DNA of 64,000 nucleotides from the NCBI RefSeq assembly GCF_028882255.1, contig NZ_JARBUY010000002.1:756342-820341 (forward strand), written 5' to 3'. Shown here in pieces: positions 7,849 through 17,198 of this stretch. Made by a program: the position numbers and the translations under genes. Below the pieces are notes generated by a model. The model saw only the letters and a list, made by a program, of their open reading frames with translations, did not search any database and was not told where the DNA came from. The stretch is from Maribacter polysaccharolyticus (GTDB lineage: Bacteria > Bacteroidota > Bacteroidia > Flavobacteriales > Flavobacteriaceae). Position 1 is the stretch's first letter; each line of letters opens with the position of its first letter.

Positions 7849-7946
7849 GGGTGTTGATGACCGTTGCCATAAAATCAAAAAGATTTTGGGTATGGTCAAT
7901 TTATGTTGACTGAAGACAGAAAATCACAAGCAAATACTTTTCGATC

Positions 7947-8750
7947 ATGATGAAGAACTACCTTGAACTATCCATAAAAGCCGCTATTGCGGCAGGAAAA
8001 TCCATTATGGAGGTATATAGGAATAGGGAGATTGAAGTGGAACTCAAAAAAGACCGATCCCCTTTGACAAAAGCCGACAAGCTTTCGAATTCCGTGATTC
8101 ATGAATTTTTGCAACTTACACACCTACCAATTATCAGTGAGGAAAATAAGGAAATTGATTATAGTGTCCGACAGCATTGGGAAAAATTATGGATTGTCGA
8201 TCCCTTGGATGGGACCAAGGAGTTTGTGGATAGGAACGGTGAGTTTACGGTGAATATAGCACTTATAGGGCAGGGGAAGCCGCTATTGGGCGTCATTTTC
8301 ATACCGGTCTCCCGAACACTTTACTATGCCGATGTTACACAAAAGAAAGCTTATAAAGTTGTGCTCGACGAAAATTTCACCCCTTTGGAAAATTGGTTTC
8401 TAAATGCACTGAGTTTAAAACCTGCAAAAAGGAAGACAAGGGAAACCATAATCGTCGGGAGTAGGTCCCACATGAATAAGGAAACCGAGGATTATATTGG
8501 ACAATTGCGGGAACGATATGGTCCCATCGAATTTGTTTCTAAAGGAAGCTCCCTTAAGTTTTGTATGGTGGCCGAGGGGGGAGCGGATTTTTATCCCCGG
8601 TTCGGTCCTACCATGGAATGGGATACCGCCGCTGGGCAAGCCATATGTGAAGCTGTTGGCCTTAGTGTCATTTCCCAGGAGACCTTACAAGGCCTTACCT
8701 ACAACAAACCCAATGTATTGAATGGCCCTTTTATCGTTCAAAGGCAGTGA
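7947..8750 (+). CDS. cysQ: 3'(2'),5'-bisphosphate nucleotidase CysQ
   Basis: The 267-residue protein belongs to the inositol-monophosphatase superfamily. The signatures are ISEENKEIDY (first metal ligand), WIVDPLDGTKEFVDRNGEFT (the DPLDGTKEF metal-binding motif) and MEWDTAAGQAICEAVG near the C-terminus. It should hydrolyse 3'-phosphoadenosine 5'-phosphate to AMP and phosphate, clearing a by-product of sulfate assimilation and sulfotransfer. No signal peptide is present. Its position beside a sulfatase-rich locus is suggestive but the gene has its own promoter and is separated by a terminator. Confidence 0.92.
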   Translation: MMKNYLELSIKAAIAAGKSIMEVYRNREIEVELKKDRSPLTKADKLSNSVIHEFLQLTHLPIISEENKEIDYSVRQHWEKLWIVDPLDGTKEFVDRNGEFTVNIALIGQGKPLLGVIFIPVSRTLYYADVTQKKAYKVVLDENFTPLENWFLNALSLKPAKRKTRETIIVGSRSHMNKETEDYIGQLRERYGPIEFVSKGSSLKFCMVAEGGADFYPRFGPTMEWDTAAGQAICEAVGLSVISQETLQGLTYNKPNVLNGPFIVQRQ

Positions 8751-8910
8751 TCGGTTACGGTACCACCGACCATTCCTTCAAATCGTGTTTTCTGTAGGAT
8801 ACAGGTGGTTTTGGTTCTTTCCCTAGGATGTTGGGAATAAACCGGCCCATACCCAGTAGGGCATGGCACTCCTTTAATCGGGACTGTTTTTGACTTTCTG
8901 CCCGTTACCA

Positions 8911-8940
8911 ATAAAAAAGGGCCCCATTAGATGGGACCCT
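8911..8940 (-). terminator. Intrinsic terminator of the susCD operon
   Basis: On the minus strand GGGTCCCAT (8939-8931), loop CTA and ATGGGGCCC (8927-8919) form a 9-bp stem with one wobble pair, followed by six T residues. It ends the susC-susD transcript and may also stop cysQ transcription on the plus strand. Confidence 0.85.
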
Positions 8941-8944
8941 TTAC

Positions 8945-8997
8945 CTTATGGAGGATTCAAAACACTAACCATTAACTAAAAAATCAGCTGCCATAAG
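8945..8997 (-). promoter_or_regulatory. 53-nt structured RNA element, copy B, in the susD 3' UTR
   Basis: On the minus strand CTTATGG (8997-8991) pairs perfectly with CCATAAG (8951-8945). The enclosed 39 bases are nearly the same as in copy A at 5929-5981. The element lies between the susD stop and its terminator, with the same five-base spacer to the terminator stem as copy A. Confidence 0.65.
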
Positions 8998-9004
8998 TAT
9001 GTTT

Positions 9005-9020
9005 TATGCCAATTGGCATA
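9005..9020 (-). repeat. 16-bp perfect palindrome behind susD
   Basis: TATGCCAATTGGCATA is a perfect palindrome starting 14 bases past the susD stop codon, directly upstream of RNA element copy B. It could be a protein-binding site or an extra hairpin in the 3' UTR. Copy A lacks it. Confidence 0.7.
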
Positions 9021-9033
9021 TAGGAACTATTCA

Positions 9034-10743
9034 CTACCACCCTGGGTTTTGGGTAAGGTTGGGGTTAAGTATCAGTTCATCCAACGGTATCGGTTGTAAA
9101 TAAGCTTTACTTTCGTCAAAATTGTAATTGCCCGTACTGGCAAATGGTAAAATAAATCCTTCAGAGTCCAAACTGGCATCCTCGGCACTCAATGTCTGGT
9201 TTACAATACCATCTTCCAAATAAGCACCTCTTGGCTGATCGCCATCAAACAGGCTGTGGGCCCTCCATCTATATAGGTCATCGGCCCTAAATCCTTCGGC
9301 CATCAACTCTACAGAACGTTCCCTACGTATTTCATACAAAACATCGGTCAACGTATAACCATAATTTGGCCAATCCTTATCAAAGGTAATGCTACCTAAA
9401 TTCATATGGGGCATGCCTACCCTGTCCCTTAATAAATTAATGGAAATGTCCAGATCTGATTGTGTTATTGTACCTAACTCTGCTTTAGCTTCGGCAAAGA
9501 TCAATAAGGCTTCGGCATATCTGAAGATGATCCTTGAAGTATCTTCGGTGAAATCACCATAATCCGAATCGTATTCCACATTCCTGTATTTTTCGGACTC
9601 ATAACCGGTTAAACTGGTATTCGTACCATTGAAATCGGGGTATTCCCAATAATCCTCATCCCCATTGGCATCAATTTCGATCAAATCACCGGGAACCATT
9701 AGGGTTGCTGCCAATCTCGGATCTCTATTCGTTTCTATTTTTGATAAGTCCGTGTTGCCTTGATATCTTGTACTTGCTGAAATCGGATCACCATCATCAC
9801 ATAAATAACTGTCTATGGCAAATTTGGTATACCCACAACGGTTAGGCCATTGTTGTTGTAAAACGTTGGCAATACTTAACGTGATCGAGTTGTAGTCCCT
9901 CCAAAGCATGACCTCACTATTTCCACTATAACCTACTTGGTTGAATAAAGTTTGGTAATCGCTGTATAAGGAGAATACACCACCGTTCATTACATCTTCG
10001 GCAGCATCGGCCGCTATTTGCAAGAATGAAGAACCATCTGAACCATCAACACCGAAATCGGTACCACTATGATATCTTTCCCATGTTCCTTCATAAAGGG
10101 CAACCCTAGCTTTGAACAGTTGGGCTACTTCTTTACTTATCCTAGGATGACCGGATATGTCCGGGAAGGATTGCAATAATGAAATCGCGGTGTCCAAATC
10201 GGAAATGATGAATTCGGCAACTTCATCCCTGGAATTCCTTGCAGCATAAATATATTCTTCATCGGTATTGTCAAAATACTCTGGGAAAATGGGGAGGTCC
10301 CCATAACTTTGCAATAAATTGAAATAATAATAGGATCTAAAAAAATAGGCTTCCCCGGTATATTGATCGATAAGGGTTTCATCCCCTTCAGCTTGATCGA
10401 CATGATCCAATAACCAGTTAGACTCCCTTACTTCATCCCAACTCCAAATGGAAGAGGTAGCCGAAGTGGGAACTTCATAGCTTAAGCCACTCAATCGATT
10501 ACTGGGTTCCTGTGCGGTTCCCATATCGGAATACATATCGGGTAAAATGTTAAATCCTATGGAAAGGGCTGACCAACCTGGCAAATCGTTGTAAAAGCCA
10601 TTTACTGCGGCCTGTAGATCTGAAGGCGTACTGTAGAAGGTAACTTCAGAAACTGAATCTAAGGGAGTTCTATCCAAGTAATCTTCACATGAAGTTGAAA
10701 ATAGAATCGTTCCTAGAATAAATATTTTAAATATATTTTTCAT
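9034..10743 (-). CDS. SusD/RagB family outer-membrane glycan-binding lipoprotein
   Basis: The 569-residue product begins with a lipoprotein signal peptide with lipobox LFSTSC (Cys19). It follows the SusD pattern: an N-terminal TPR-like region (YLDRTPLDSVSEVTFYSTP, then EAYFFRSYYYFNLLQSYGD) and the C-terminal RagB/SusD segment with IRRERSVELMAEGFRADDLY and FILPFASTG. It should sit on the cell surface as the lid of the SusC transporter and bind the glycan or glycopeptide. It is 18 bases downstream of susC in the same operon and is followed by a structured 3' UTR and a terminator. It is the only SusD in the window. Confidence 0.95.
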   Translation of the reverse strand: MKNIFKIFILGTILFSTSCEDYLDRTPLDSVSEVTFYSTPSDLQAAVNGFYNDLPGWSALSIGFNILPDMYSDMGTAQEPSNRLSGLSYEVPTSATSSIWSWDEVRESNWLLDHVDQAEGDETLIDQYTGEAYFFRSYYYFNLLQSYGDLPIFPEYFDNTDEEYIYAARNSRDEVAEFIISDLDTAISLLQSFPDISGHPRISKEVAQLFKARVALYEGTWERYHSGTDFGVDGSDGSSFLQIAADAAEDVMNGGVFSLYSDYQTLFNQVGYSGNSEVMLWRDYNSITLSIANVLQQQWPNRCGYTKFAIDSYLCDDGDPISASTRYQGNTDLSKIETNRDPRLAATLMVPGDLIEIDANGDEDYWEYPDFNGTNTSLTGYESEKYRNVEYDSDYGDFTEDTSRIIFRYAEALLIFAEAKAELGTITQSDLDISINLLRDRVGMPHMNLGSITFDKDWPNYGYTLTDVLYEIRRERSVELMAEGFRADDLYRWRAHSLFDGDQPRGAYLEDGIVNQTLSAEDASLDSEGFILPFASTGNYNFDESKAYLQPIPLDELILNPNLTQNPGW

Positions 10744-10761
10744 GATTATTTAATTTTTTAT

Positions 10762-13700
10762 TTAGAATGATAGATTTACACCCAAAGAAAGTATCCTTGA
10801 TAATGGGTAGGATTGTGCACTACCTGTCAATCCTGATGTATTCGTTTCAGGATCGAAGAACATCAAATCGGTAAAGGTGAATAGGTTTTCCCCTGTAGCA
10901 AAAATCCTTAGTTTATCTACACCGAACCTATTGGTAACATCATTCGGGATGGTAAAACCGACCTGTAGGCTTTTTAACCTTGTATAAGCGGCATTTTGCA
11001 TCAATCGATCCGTACTATAGCTATAGTTCTTGTTATTTCTACCTCCACCATTCAAATAAGGGGTAGGAAAATAACCATCGGTGTTTGCCCCTAAAGGACT
11101 GGTAGTATCTTCCGGTCTGAAATAATCCAAGTGACCTTCCCATACAAAGGCGTGGAACGGACCGTTGGCAGGACCTCTAAAACGTTGCTGGCTACCAAAA
11201 GACAAATCGCGTTTACCGACACCCTGTACCAAGGCATTGAAATCCCAGTTTTTGTAATTCATACCTAGGGTTACCGAATATTGGTAGCGTGGTGTTGAGT
11301 TACCGATCACGCCGTAATCCCCAGTATCACCGTACACATAATTACCTCGGTCTATGACATTGTCCCCGTTAAGGTCTTTGTACTGGATATCCCCTGCAAC
11401 ACGTGACCAGCCGGTTATGAACGAATAGTCGATATTTGAAGTGACTTCCGTAGCTGCTTCATCCGTTAAGAACAGACCTTCGGTCTGGAATCCCCAGATA
11501 TCTCCCAAGTCCTGACCTTCAAAATAGTTGGTCAAGGCTTTTGTGTCATTGGGGTATTCTACGATAGATCGTTTATAGTCACTTAAAACGGCTCTTATAC
11601 TATATCCGAAATCACCTAATTTTTGTCTCCAAGTAGTTTCTACTTCCCATCCTTGTACCCTTGATGTTCCAATATTCGTTAAAGGGGCTGAGGTACCTAA
11701 TTGAGCGGGTAAATCGGCTCCTTGGGCCGCCATACCTTCAATATCGGTACGGTACCAAGAGAAACCTAGATCAAGTTTACCGGTAAAAGCAGTTAGATCA
11801 AATCCAATATCGGTTGTTTTAACTTTTTCCCAAGTTAAATTCTCACTGGATATGTCCGGTGTTTGTGAAAAGGTCAAGCGTTCCCCATCAAATAGGTAAG
11901 AGGTTCCGGCCGTGTTCAACTCTATGGTCGAAAGGTATAGGTAATTATCAACATTTTGGTTACCCAGCGTACCATATGAACCTCTTAGTTTAAATGTACT
12001 GATGGCATCAATAGGCCAAAATTCCTCTTTGGCAACATTGTATCCTGCGGAGAAACTTGGGAATCCTGCCCATCGGTTATCCGGTTCAAATCTGGAAGAA
12101 CCATCCCTACGGTAACTGAATTCAAATAAATACTTCTCTTGATAGTTATATCTAAACCTACTGAATACACCTACGGTTGACCAATGGGATATAGCTTCAC
12201 TTACCGTTTGATCATCATCCAATGATGCGTTAAGTGAAATAATGTTATTACTGATCAAATAGTCCGATGAGGCGCCAAGGGCATAGTAATTGTTGACCTC
12301 ACTTTGAAAACCTACCGTAGCATGTAGATTATGGTCGTTAATCGATTTGTCATAGGTTGCGAAAATATTAGGGGAAAAGTATTCGTTGATCGCAACGGTC
12401 GGACTGTATGAAGTTGATGCTTGTGATACTTTGTCGACAAGGCCATTAGGGACGACGGTCTGACTGGCCAAGATATTTATCTCTTGGAAGTTGTTGTCCC
12501 TTTTGTAATTGAAATTGGCATTTATCCTAAGTCCGTCGAAAGGCTCGATAATGATCCTTGGTGAAAGAACGATTTGATCGTTTTCCGTTTTAACACGCTG
12601 ATAATCCCAAAATGGATAGTAGGTGTGTTGTAGTAATTCCAAACCATAAATGGGGTCGTACTGTGGTAAGGTGGGTTTGATTTTCGTAATCAGATCCAAT
12701 ACCCTTGATTTGTTCCAAAATGTAGTGTTACTGTTAGCTTCAGTTGGGAAATCGGTATAACTTTTCCTGTATTTACTCAATAATTCCAAGGTTAACCAAT
12801 CATTAACCTTACCGGATATCTTGGCATCTAAATTATACCTTTGATAAGATTCATCCCCAACCTTTAACAATCCGTCTTCATCATAAATACCGGCGGACAA
12901 ATAAAAATTCATTTTTTCAGTTCCTCCGGTTATATTTACGCTATGTTTTACTCTTTGCGCCCATTTTTTCATGATGATCTCATCCCAATCGGTCGCAGCA
13001 GTACCTTCAATACCGATGGTGCCATAATCCCAACCATTTCCTGAAGCGTTGGATACTATTGTCTGTGCACTGCCTGGACTTTCCATATTGGCCATGATGT
13101 TGGCTAAATCCGTTTCATCATAATAGGCCGATTGGTTGTTGTTCGTTCGGGCATCATTGATGGTATAGGCAAAATCTATGGGGCTGGCACTTTCTGGCCA
13201 TATCGATGGTTGGGTGATCGAATAGCTACTGTTGTAGTTCACTTTGATCTGCCCTTGTGAATTTTTACCACTTCGAGTGGTTACGATAATCGCACCAGCA
13301 GCGGCCTGGGAACCATAAATAGAGGCTGCGGCAGCATCTTTCAGAACGGAAACCGATTGAATATCCTCTGGGTCGATGTCATTTAAACTCATTTCAATTC
13401 CATCGATAAGTACCAATGGCTCGGCATCGCCGATACTCCCTGTACCACCACTTGTGACAAAACCACGAATATTGATATCCGAAGAAGCACCAGGCTCACC
13501 ACCAGAAGAAGAGTTGGATATTACAAGGCCGGGGGTTGTACCTTGTAACGATCTAAAAGCATTTGCAGTAGGTCTGTTTTCAAAAACCTCTGAACCTACT
13601 TGGGAAACCGCTGCTGTTAGGTTGATCTTCTTTTGAGTACCATAACCTACAACAACGACCTCATCCAACATGGCAACATCTTCTTCTAGTTGAACCTTAA

Positions 13701-14055
13701 TGGTAGACTGGCCTTTAACACTGACTTCTTTTGTGATAAAGCCGATGTAGGATACTACCAAAACTGCGTTGGGGGAACTTAATTGCATGGTGAAATTACC
13801 GTCAAAGTCAGTAGTAATACCATTGGTGGTTCCTTTTTCCACCACACTGGCGCCAGGTAAAGGCATACCATCCAAGGTGGTTACGGTACCACTGATCTGT
13901 TGTTGTTGAACAATGTCAACAGCGTTCTCAAATGCCAGTACGGGATTTGCGGTTAAACCAAATGTAACTGCACAGCAAAAATAAATAAGAGCTCGCACGG
14001 AGGGAATTTTAGTCCTTTTTTTTGTATGAAAAAGACTCGATAATTTGATTTTCAT
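10762..14055 (-). CDS. SusC/RagA TonB-dependent outer-membrane transporter
   Basis: The 1097-residue protein has a long signal sequence ending near residue 41 (ANPVLA). A carboxypeptidase-regulatory-like domain (about 53-126, with ISGTVTTLDGMPLPGASV) is followed by the DEVVVVGYGTQKK segment typical of SusC, a TonB plug and a large barrel that ends in SLGVNLSF. No STN domain precedes it, so direct sigma/anti-sigma signalling through this receptor is unlikely. It should carry oligosaccharides into the periplasm using TonB energy, paired with the SusD encoded just downstream. It is transcribed away from the nagB-fusion gene across a 466-bp region. Confidence 0.95.
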   Translation of the reverse strand: MKIKLSSLFHTKKRTKIPSVRALIYFCCAVTFGLTANPVLAFENAVDIVQQQQISGTVTTLDGMPLPGASVVEKGTTNGITTDFDGNFTMQLSSPNAVLVVSYIGFITKEVSVKGQSTIKVQLEEDVAMLDEVVVVGYGTQKKINLTAAVSQVGSEVFENRPTANAFRSLQGTTPGLVISNSSSGGEPGASSDINIRGFVTSGGTGSIGDAEPLVLIDGIEMSLNDIDPEDIQSVSVLKDAAAASIYGSQAAAGAIIVTTRSGKNSQGQIKVNYNSSYSITQPSIWPESASPIDFAYTINDARTNNNQSAYYDETDLANIMANMESPGSAQTIVSNASGNGWDYGTIGIEGTAATDWDEIIMKKWAQRVKHSVNITGGTEKMNFYLSAGIYDEDGLLKVGDESYQRYNLDAKISGKVNDWLTLELLSKYRKSYTDFPTEANSNTTFWNKSRVLDLITKIKPTLPQYDPIYGLELLQHTYYPFWDYQRVKTENDQIVLSPRIIIEPFDGLRINANFNYKRDNNFQEINILASQTVVPNGLVDKVSQASTSYSPTVAINEYFSPNIFATYDKSINDHNLHATVGFQSEVNNYYALGASSDYLISNNIISLNASLDDDQTVSEAISHWSTVGVFSRFRYNYQEKYLFEFSYRRDGSSRFEPDNRWAGFPSFSAGYNVAKEEFWPIDAISTFKLRGSYGTLGNQNVDNYLYLSTIELNTAGTSYLFDGERLTFSQTPDISSENLTWEKVKTTDIGFDLTAFTGKLDLGFSWYRTDIEGMAAQGADLPAQLGTSAPLTNIGTSRVQGWEVETTWRQKLGDFGYSIRAVLSDYKRSIVEYPNDTKALTNYFEGQDLGDIWGFQTEGLFLTDEAATEVTSNIDYSFITGWSRVAGDIQYKDLNGDNVIDRGNYVYGDTGDYGVIGNSTPRYQYSVTLGMNYKNWDFNALVQGVGKRDLSFGSQQRFRGPANGPFHAFVWEGHLDYFRPEDTTSPLGANTDGYFPTPYLNGGGRNNKNYSYSTDRLMQNAAYTRLKSLQVGFTIPNDVTNRFGVDKLRIFATGENLFTFTDLMFFDPETNTSGLTGSAQSYPLSRILSLGVNLSF

Positions 14056-14521
14056 AAGATTGTGAGTTTAGTATTTTACTTGAATAAAACGTTTGTAATT
14101 TCTTGTCATTAGTTGCATTTTCATTGACTCTCGTTGGTTTTAATTGGTTCCTAATTTGATGCTATTGTTATATGTTGCTAATTTTTAGTTAAAGAAATTG
14201 GGTTTGAGCCCGTTTTTTTAACAATTTTTTAAACTTATAAATTTCCTCTACTCGAAAAATTAAAATTTCGACCAATAGCACCTGCCCTTCGATAAATAAT
14301 GGATTTTGTCGTTTATCGCAATAATCGAATTTAAAGGGAATTGTTTCCTGATGCTCCGTGGTGTTCAATAAGTTGTTGTTTATGAGGTACTTTGGGGTTA
14401 ACTGGAAGTGTGTGGTGTTTAGGGATTTGTCTAAGGCCTATGGTTGTTGGTCGAAATTTTAGGTTTGGAAAGAAGTGTAAAAGATATTTTTAACTATCAA
14501 ATAAATCTAAAAGGAATCTTA
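14056..14521. other. Divergent regulatory region between susC and the nagB fusion
   Basis: This 466-bp AT-rich region should carry the promoters of the susCD operon (minus) and the nagB fusion (plus). A TAGGTTTG element is seen for the plus side; no clear TAnnTTTG element was found for susC. A plus-strand frame extends from 14444 into the nagB gene but lacks family similarity and is treated as leader. Confidence 0.5.
14460..14467 (+). promoter_or_regulatory. -7 promoter element for the nagB fusion
   Basis: TAGGTTTG matches TAnnTTTG exactly. Transcription from here would begin near 14474, after the upstream ATG at 14444, which supports the ATG at 14522 as the real start. No TTG element sits at ideal spacing. 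Confidence 0.4.
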
Positions 14522-16444
14522 ATGGGTGCAGAACTAATAAAATACACGGCAGCAGGTAAAATTGAAGAAACGCGTTTTGAGAAAATCCATAATGTTATTT
14601 TCGAATCATCGGATGAGGCTTCTTTGGTCGTGGCCCGGGAAATTGCCGATTTGATCAAGGAAAAGCAAGCTTTGGGCAAACCATGTGTTCTGGGTCTGGC
14701 AACAGGTTCTTCCCCGGTAAAGGTTTATGAGGAATTGGTAAGGATGCATAAGGAAGAAGGTTTGGGGTTTTCCAACGTGATCACTTTCAATCTTGATGAG
14801 TATTATCCAATGCAACGGGATAACATTCATAGTTATTACTATTTCATGCATGAGCACCTTTTCAACCATGTGGATATTTTACCCGAAAATATCAATATAC
14901 CCAGTGGTATAGTGAGCAGTGAGGATCTATATCAATATTGTATCAACTATGAAAATAAAATAAAATTACTCGGTGGATTCGATTTTCAGTTACTGGGGAT
15001 AGGGCGAACAGGTCATATAGGTTTTAATGAGCCCGGTTCCCATTTTAATTCAGGTACCAGAAGTATTACGCTTGACCATATGACCAGGGTCGATGCCGCC
15101 CCGGCTTTCTTGGGTATTGAAAATGTGCCTCGCAAAGCCATTACAATGGGCGTCGGAACGGTAAGAAGTGCCAAAAGGATCGTATTGCTCGCATGGGGGA
15201 TCAGCAAGGCCGATATTCTTAAAAAAACGATCGAAGGGGAAATTTCCTCCCATGTGCCCGCAACGTATTTGCAAGAACATGATAATACGACTTTTGTGTT
15301 GGATGAAGGGGCTTCATCGGAGCTTACAAGAATAAAGACCCCTTGGCTTGTAGGGTCTTGTAAATGGACGGAATCCTTAAAGTTAAAAGCCGTTGTTTGG
15401 TTAAGTGAAATGACGGGAAAACCATTTTTGAAGTTAACCGATAAGGATTACAATGATCACGGAATGTCCGATTTGTTGTCACTGGAAGGAACTGCTTATG
15501 ATTTGAACATAAAAATGTTCAATGAAATGCAGCACACCATTACGGGATGGCCCGGAGGGAAACCCAGGGCAGATGATACCTATCGTCCTGAAAGGGCAGA
15601 GCCCGAAAAGAAAAGGGTCATCATATTCAGTCCTCATCCCGATGATGATGTGATTTCCATGGGTGGTACTTTCGATAGATTGATCCAGCAAGGTCATGAA
15701 GTACACGTGGCCTACCAGACTTCCGGGAATATTGCCGTTTCCGATGTCGAAGCTTTAAAGTTTGCTGAAGTGGCCAATGTATTGGGTGCAAAACTCAAGG
15801 AGGCAAAAACCATTATCGATAAGCTCGCCGTGAAGACCGGGAATGAGATCGATTCCATTGAGGTACGCCAATTAAAAGGGTTGATCAGAAGGAGTGAGTC
15901 CTTGGCCGCAACACGTTATTTGGGTCTAAAGGATAAAAACGTACACTTTTTGGATTTGCCTTTTTATGAAACAGGGACTATAAAAAAGGGCAATCTCTCT
16001 GGCGCGGATATCGAAATTATGTGTAATATAATTGAAGAGATAAAACCACATCAAATCTACGCGGCGGGCGATTTGGCAGATCCACACGGGACCCATAAGG
16101 TGTGTTTGGATGCGTTATTCAAGGCTTTGGATGTCCTTAAATATGATGAGACGCATAAGTTTATGGAAGATTGTTGGGTCTGGTTGTACCGTGGGGCTTG
16201 GCACGAGTGGGAATCCTATGAAATTGATATGGCGGTTCCCATGAGTCCGGATCAAGTGCTTAAAAAACGACATGCCATATTCTGTCATCAGTCCCAAAAA
16301 GATGGTGTCATGTTCCAAGGGGATGACAGCAGGGAGTTTTGGGTAAGGGCCGAGGATAGGAATCGATTGACCGCTAAGAAATACAACGCCTTAGGCTTGG
16401 CAAATTATGAAGCCATTGAGGCTTTTAAACGATATCATTATTAA
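14522..16444 (+). CDS. nagB: Glucosamine-6-phosphate deaminase fused to a PIG-L/LmbE-type deacetylase domain
   Basis: The 640-residue chain has two domains. Residues 25-290 are NagB-like: VLGLATGSSPVKVYEEL, FNLDEYYP (Asp92, equivalent to the E. coli catalytic base) and GIGRTGHIGFNEPGS (His165, Glu170). Where E. coli NagB has the triad Asp141, this protein has Thr163. Residues 365-640 are a PIG-L/LmbE zinc deacetylase domain with FSPHPDDDVISMGGT (His372, Asp375) and DPHGTH (His525), so the zinc ligands are intact. The start at 14522 follows an AAAGGA sequence. The enzyme should turn glucosamine-6-phosphate into fructose-6-phosphate. The second domain may deacetylate an N-acetylglucosamine derivative, which is inference. 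It is cytoplasmic and fits GlcNAc from N-glycans. Confidence 0.85.
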   Translation: MGAELIKYTAAGKIEETRFEKIHNVIFESSDEASLVVAREIADLIKEKQALGKPCVLGLATGSSPVKVYEELVRMHKEEGLGFSNVITFNLDEYYPMQRDNIHSYYYFMHEHLFNHVDILPENINIPSGIVSSEDLYQYCINYENKIKLLGGFDFQLLGIGRTGHIGFNEPGSHFNSGTRSITLDHMTRVDAAPAFLGIENVPRKAITMGVGTVRSAKRIVLLAWGISKADILKKTIEGEISSHVPATYLQEHDNTTFVLDEGASSELTRIKTPWLVGSCKWTESLKLKAVVWLSEMTGKPFLKLTDKDYNDHGMSDLLSLEGTAYDLNIKMFNEMQHTITGWPGGKPRADDTYRPERAEPEKKRVIIFSPHPDDDVISMGGTFDRLIQQGHEVHVAYQTSGNIAVSDVEALKFAEVANVLGAKLKEAKTIIDKLAVKTGNEIDSIEVRQLKGLIRRSESLAATRYLGLKDKNVHFLDLPFYETGTIKKGNLSGADIEIMCNIIEEIKPHQIYAAGDLADPHGTHKVCLDALFKALDVLKYDETHKFMEDCWVWLYRGAWHEWESYEIDMAVPMSPDQVLKKRHAIFCHQSQKDGVMFQGDDSREFWVRAEDRNRLTAKKYNALGLANYEAIEAFKRYHY

Positions 16445-16487
16445 TAACCTACTATCTATATGGTCTACGGCACTATGATTTTTAATC

Positions 16488-17198
16488 TTATATTGATGAA
16501 TCGAGTATTTTTTGCTTTACTTCATCAATATAGGATTTGCCTATGACATATCTCAGACCTTCGATTTCCACGCTATTGCCTTCAACGGCATCTATTTTAT
16601 TGATAGCTACGGTATACGATCTATGTATGCGTATAAAATCTTCGCTGGGCAAAAGGTCCGTGAAATTTGTTAAAGTGCTATGGATGATATACCTGCCTGT
16701 GGTAGTGTTTATTTTTAAATAGTCTTTTAGCGATTCCACGGTCAATATTTCGTCCAAAAAAATCTTCTTCATTTTCTTTTTGTCTATTTTCACGAAAATG
16801 AACGGACGCTTTTCGGCCTTGCCCAAGGAGGTGTTCGTATTTTTGAGTCTTCTGTTGACTTTATTGAGGGCTTTCATGAACCTTGGGAACTCAAAAGGTT
16901 TCACCAAGTAATCGATTACGTCCAATTCGTAGGTTTCCAAGGCAAACTCGTCATAAGCGGTGGTAACGATCAAAAGTGGGGGGTCTTCCAAGCTCTTTAT
17001 AAAATTTATACCATCCAATACGGGCATGTTGATATCCAAAAAAATGACATCGACGGTGTTGCTTTTTAGAAAGTTCAGGGCATCTACCGCATTATTGAAC
17101 GTTTCCGATATTTCAAAATCGTCCAATTGATCCAAGTAGTTTTTTATAACGTTGATTGCAAGGGGCTCATCATCGACTATCAGACATTTTATCTTCAT
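16488..17198 (-). CDS. LytTR-family response regulator
   Basis: The 236-residue protein has an N-terminal receiver domain (CLIVDDEPLAINVI, phosphoacceptor Asp55 in VIFLDINMP, and PFEFPRF near residue 101). A C-terminal LytTR DNA-binding domain spans about 135-235 (EILTVESLKDYLKI, FIRIHRSYTVAINKID). LytTR proteins bind imperfect direct repeats near promoters. It overlaps the sensor-kinase gene by four bases. The pair is placed between the susCD/nagB part and the GH92-PNGase gene run, so it is the best candidate for the local regulator. Confidence 0.93.
   Translation of the reverse strand: MKIKCLIVDDEPLAINVIKNYLDQLDDFEISETFNNAVDALNFLKSNTVDVIFLDINMPVLDGINFIKSLEDPPLLIVTTAYDEFALETYELDVIDYLVKPFEFPRFMKALNKVNRRLKNTNTSLGKAEKRPFIFVKIDKKKMKKIFLDEILTVESLKDYLKINTTTGRYIIHSTLTNFTDLLPSEDFIRIHRSYTVAINKIDAVEGNSVEIEGLRYVIGKSYIDEVKQKILDSSI

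Noticed and set aside
14444-14521. Upstream extension of the nagB-fusion frame by 26 codons
   Set aside because: The extension has no family similarity, overlaps a -7 promoter element and is followed by a better start at 14522 with an AAAGGA sequence.
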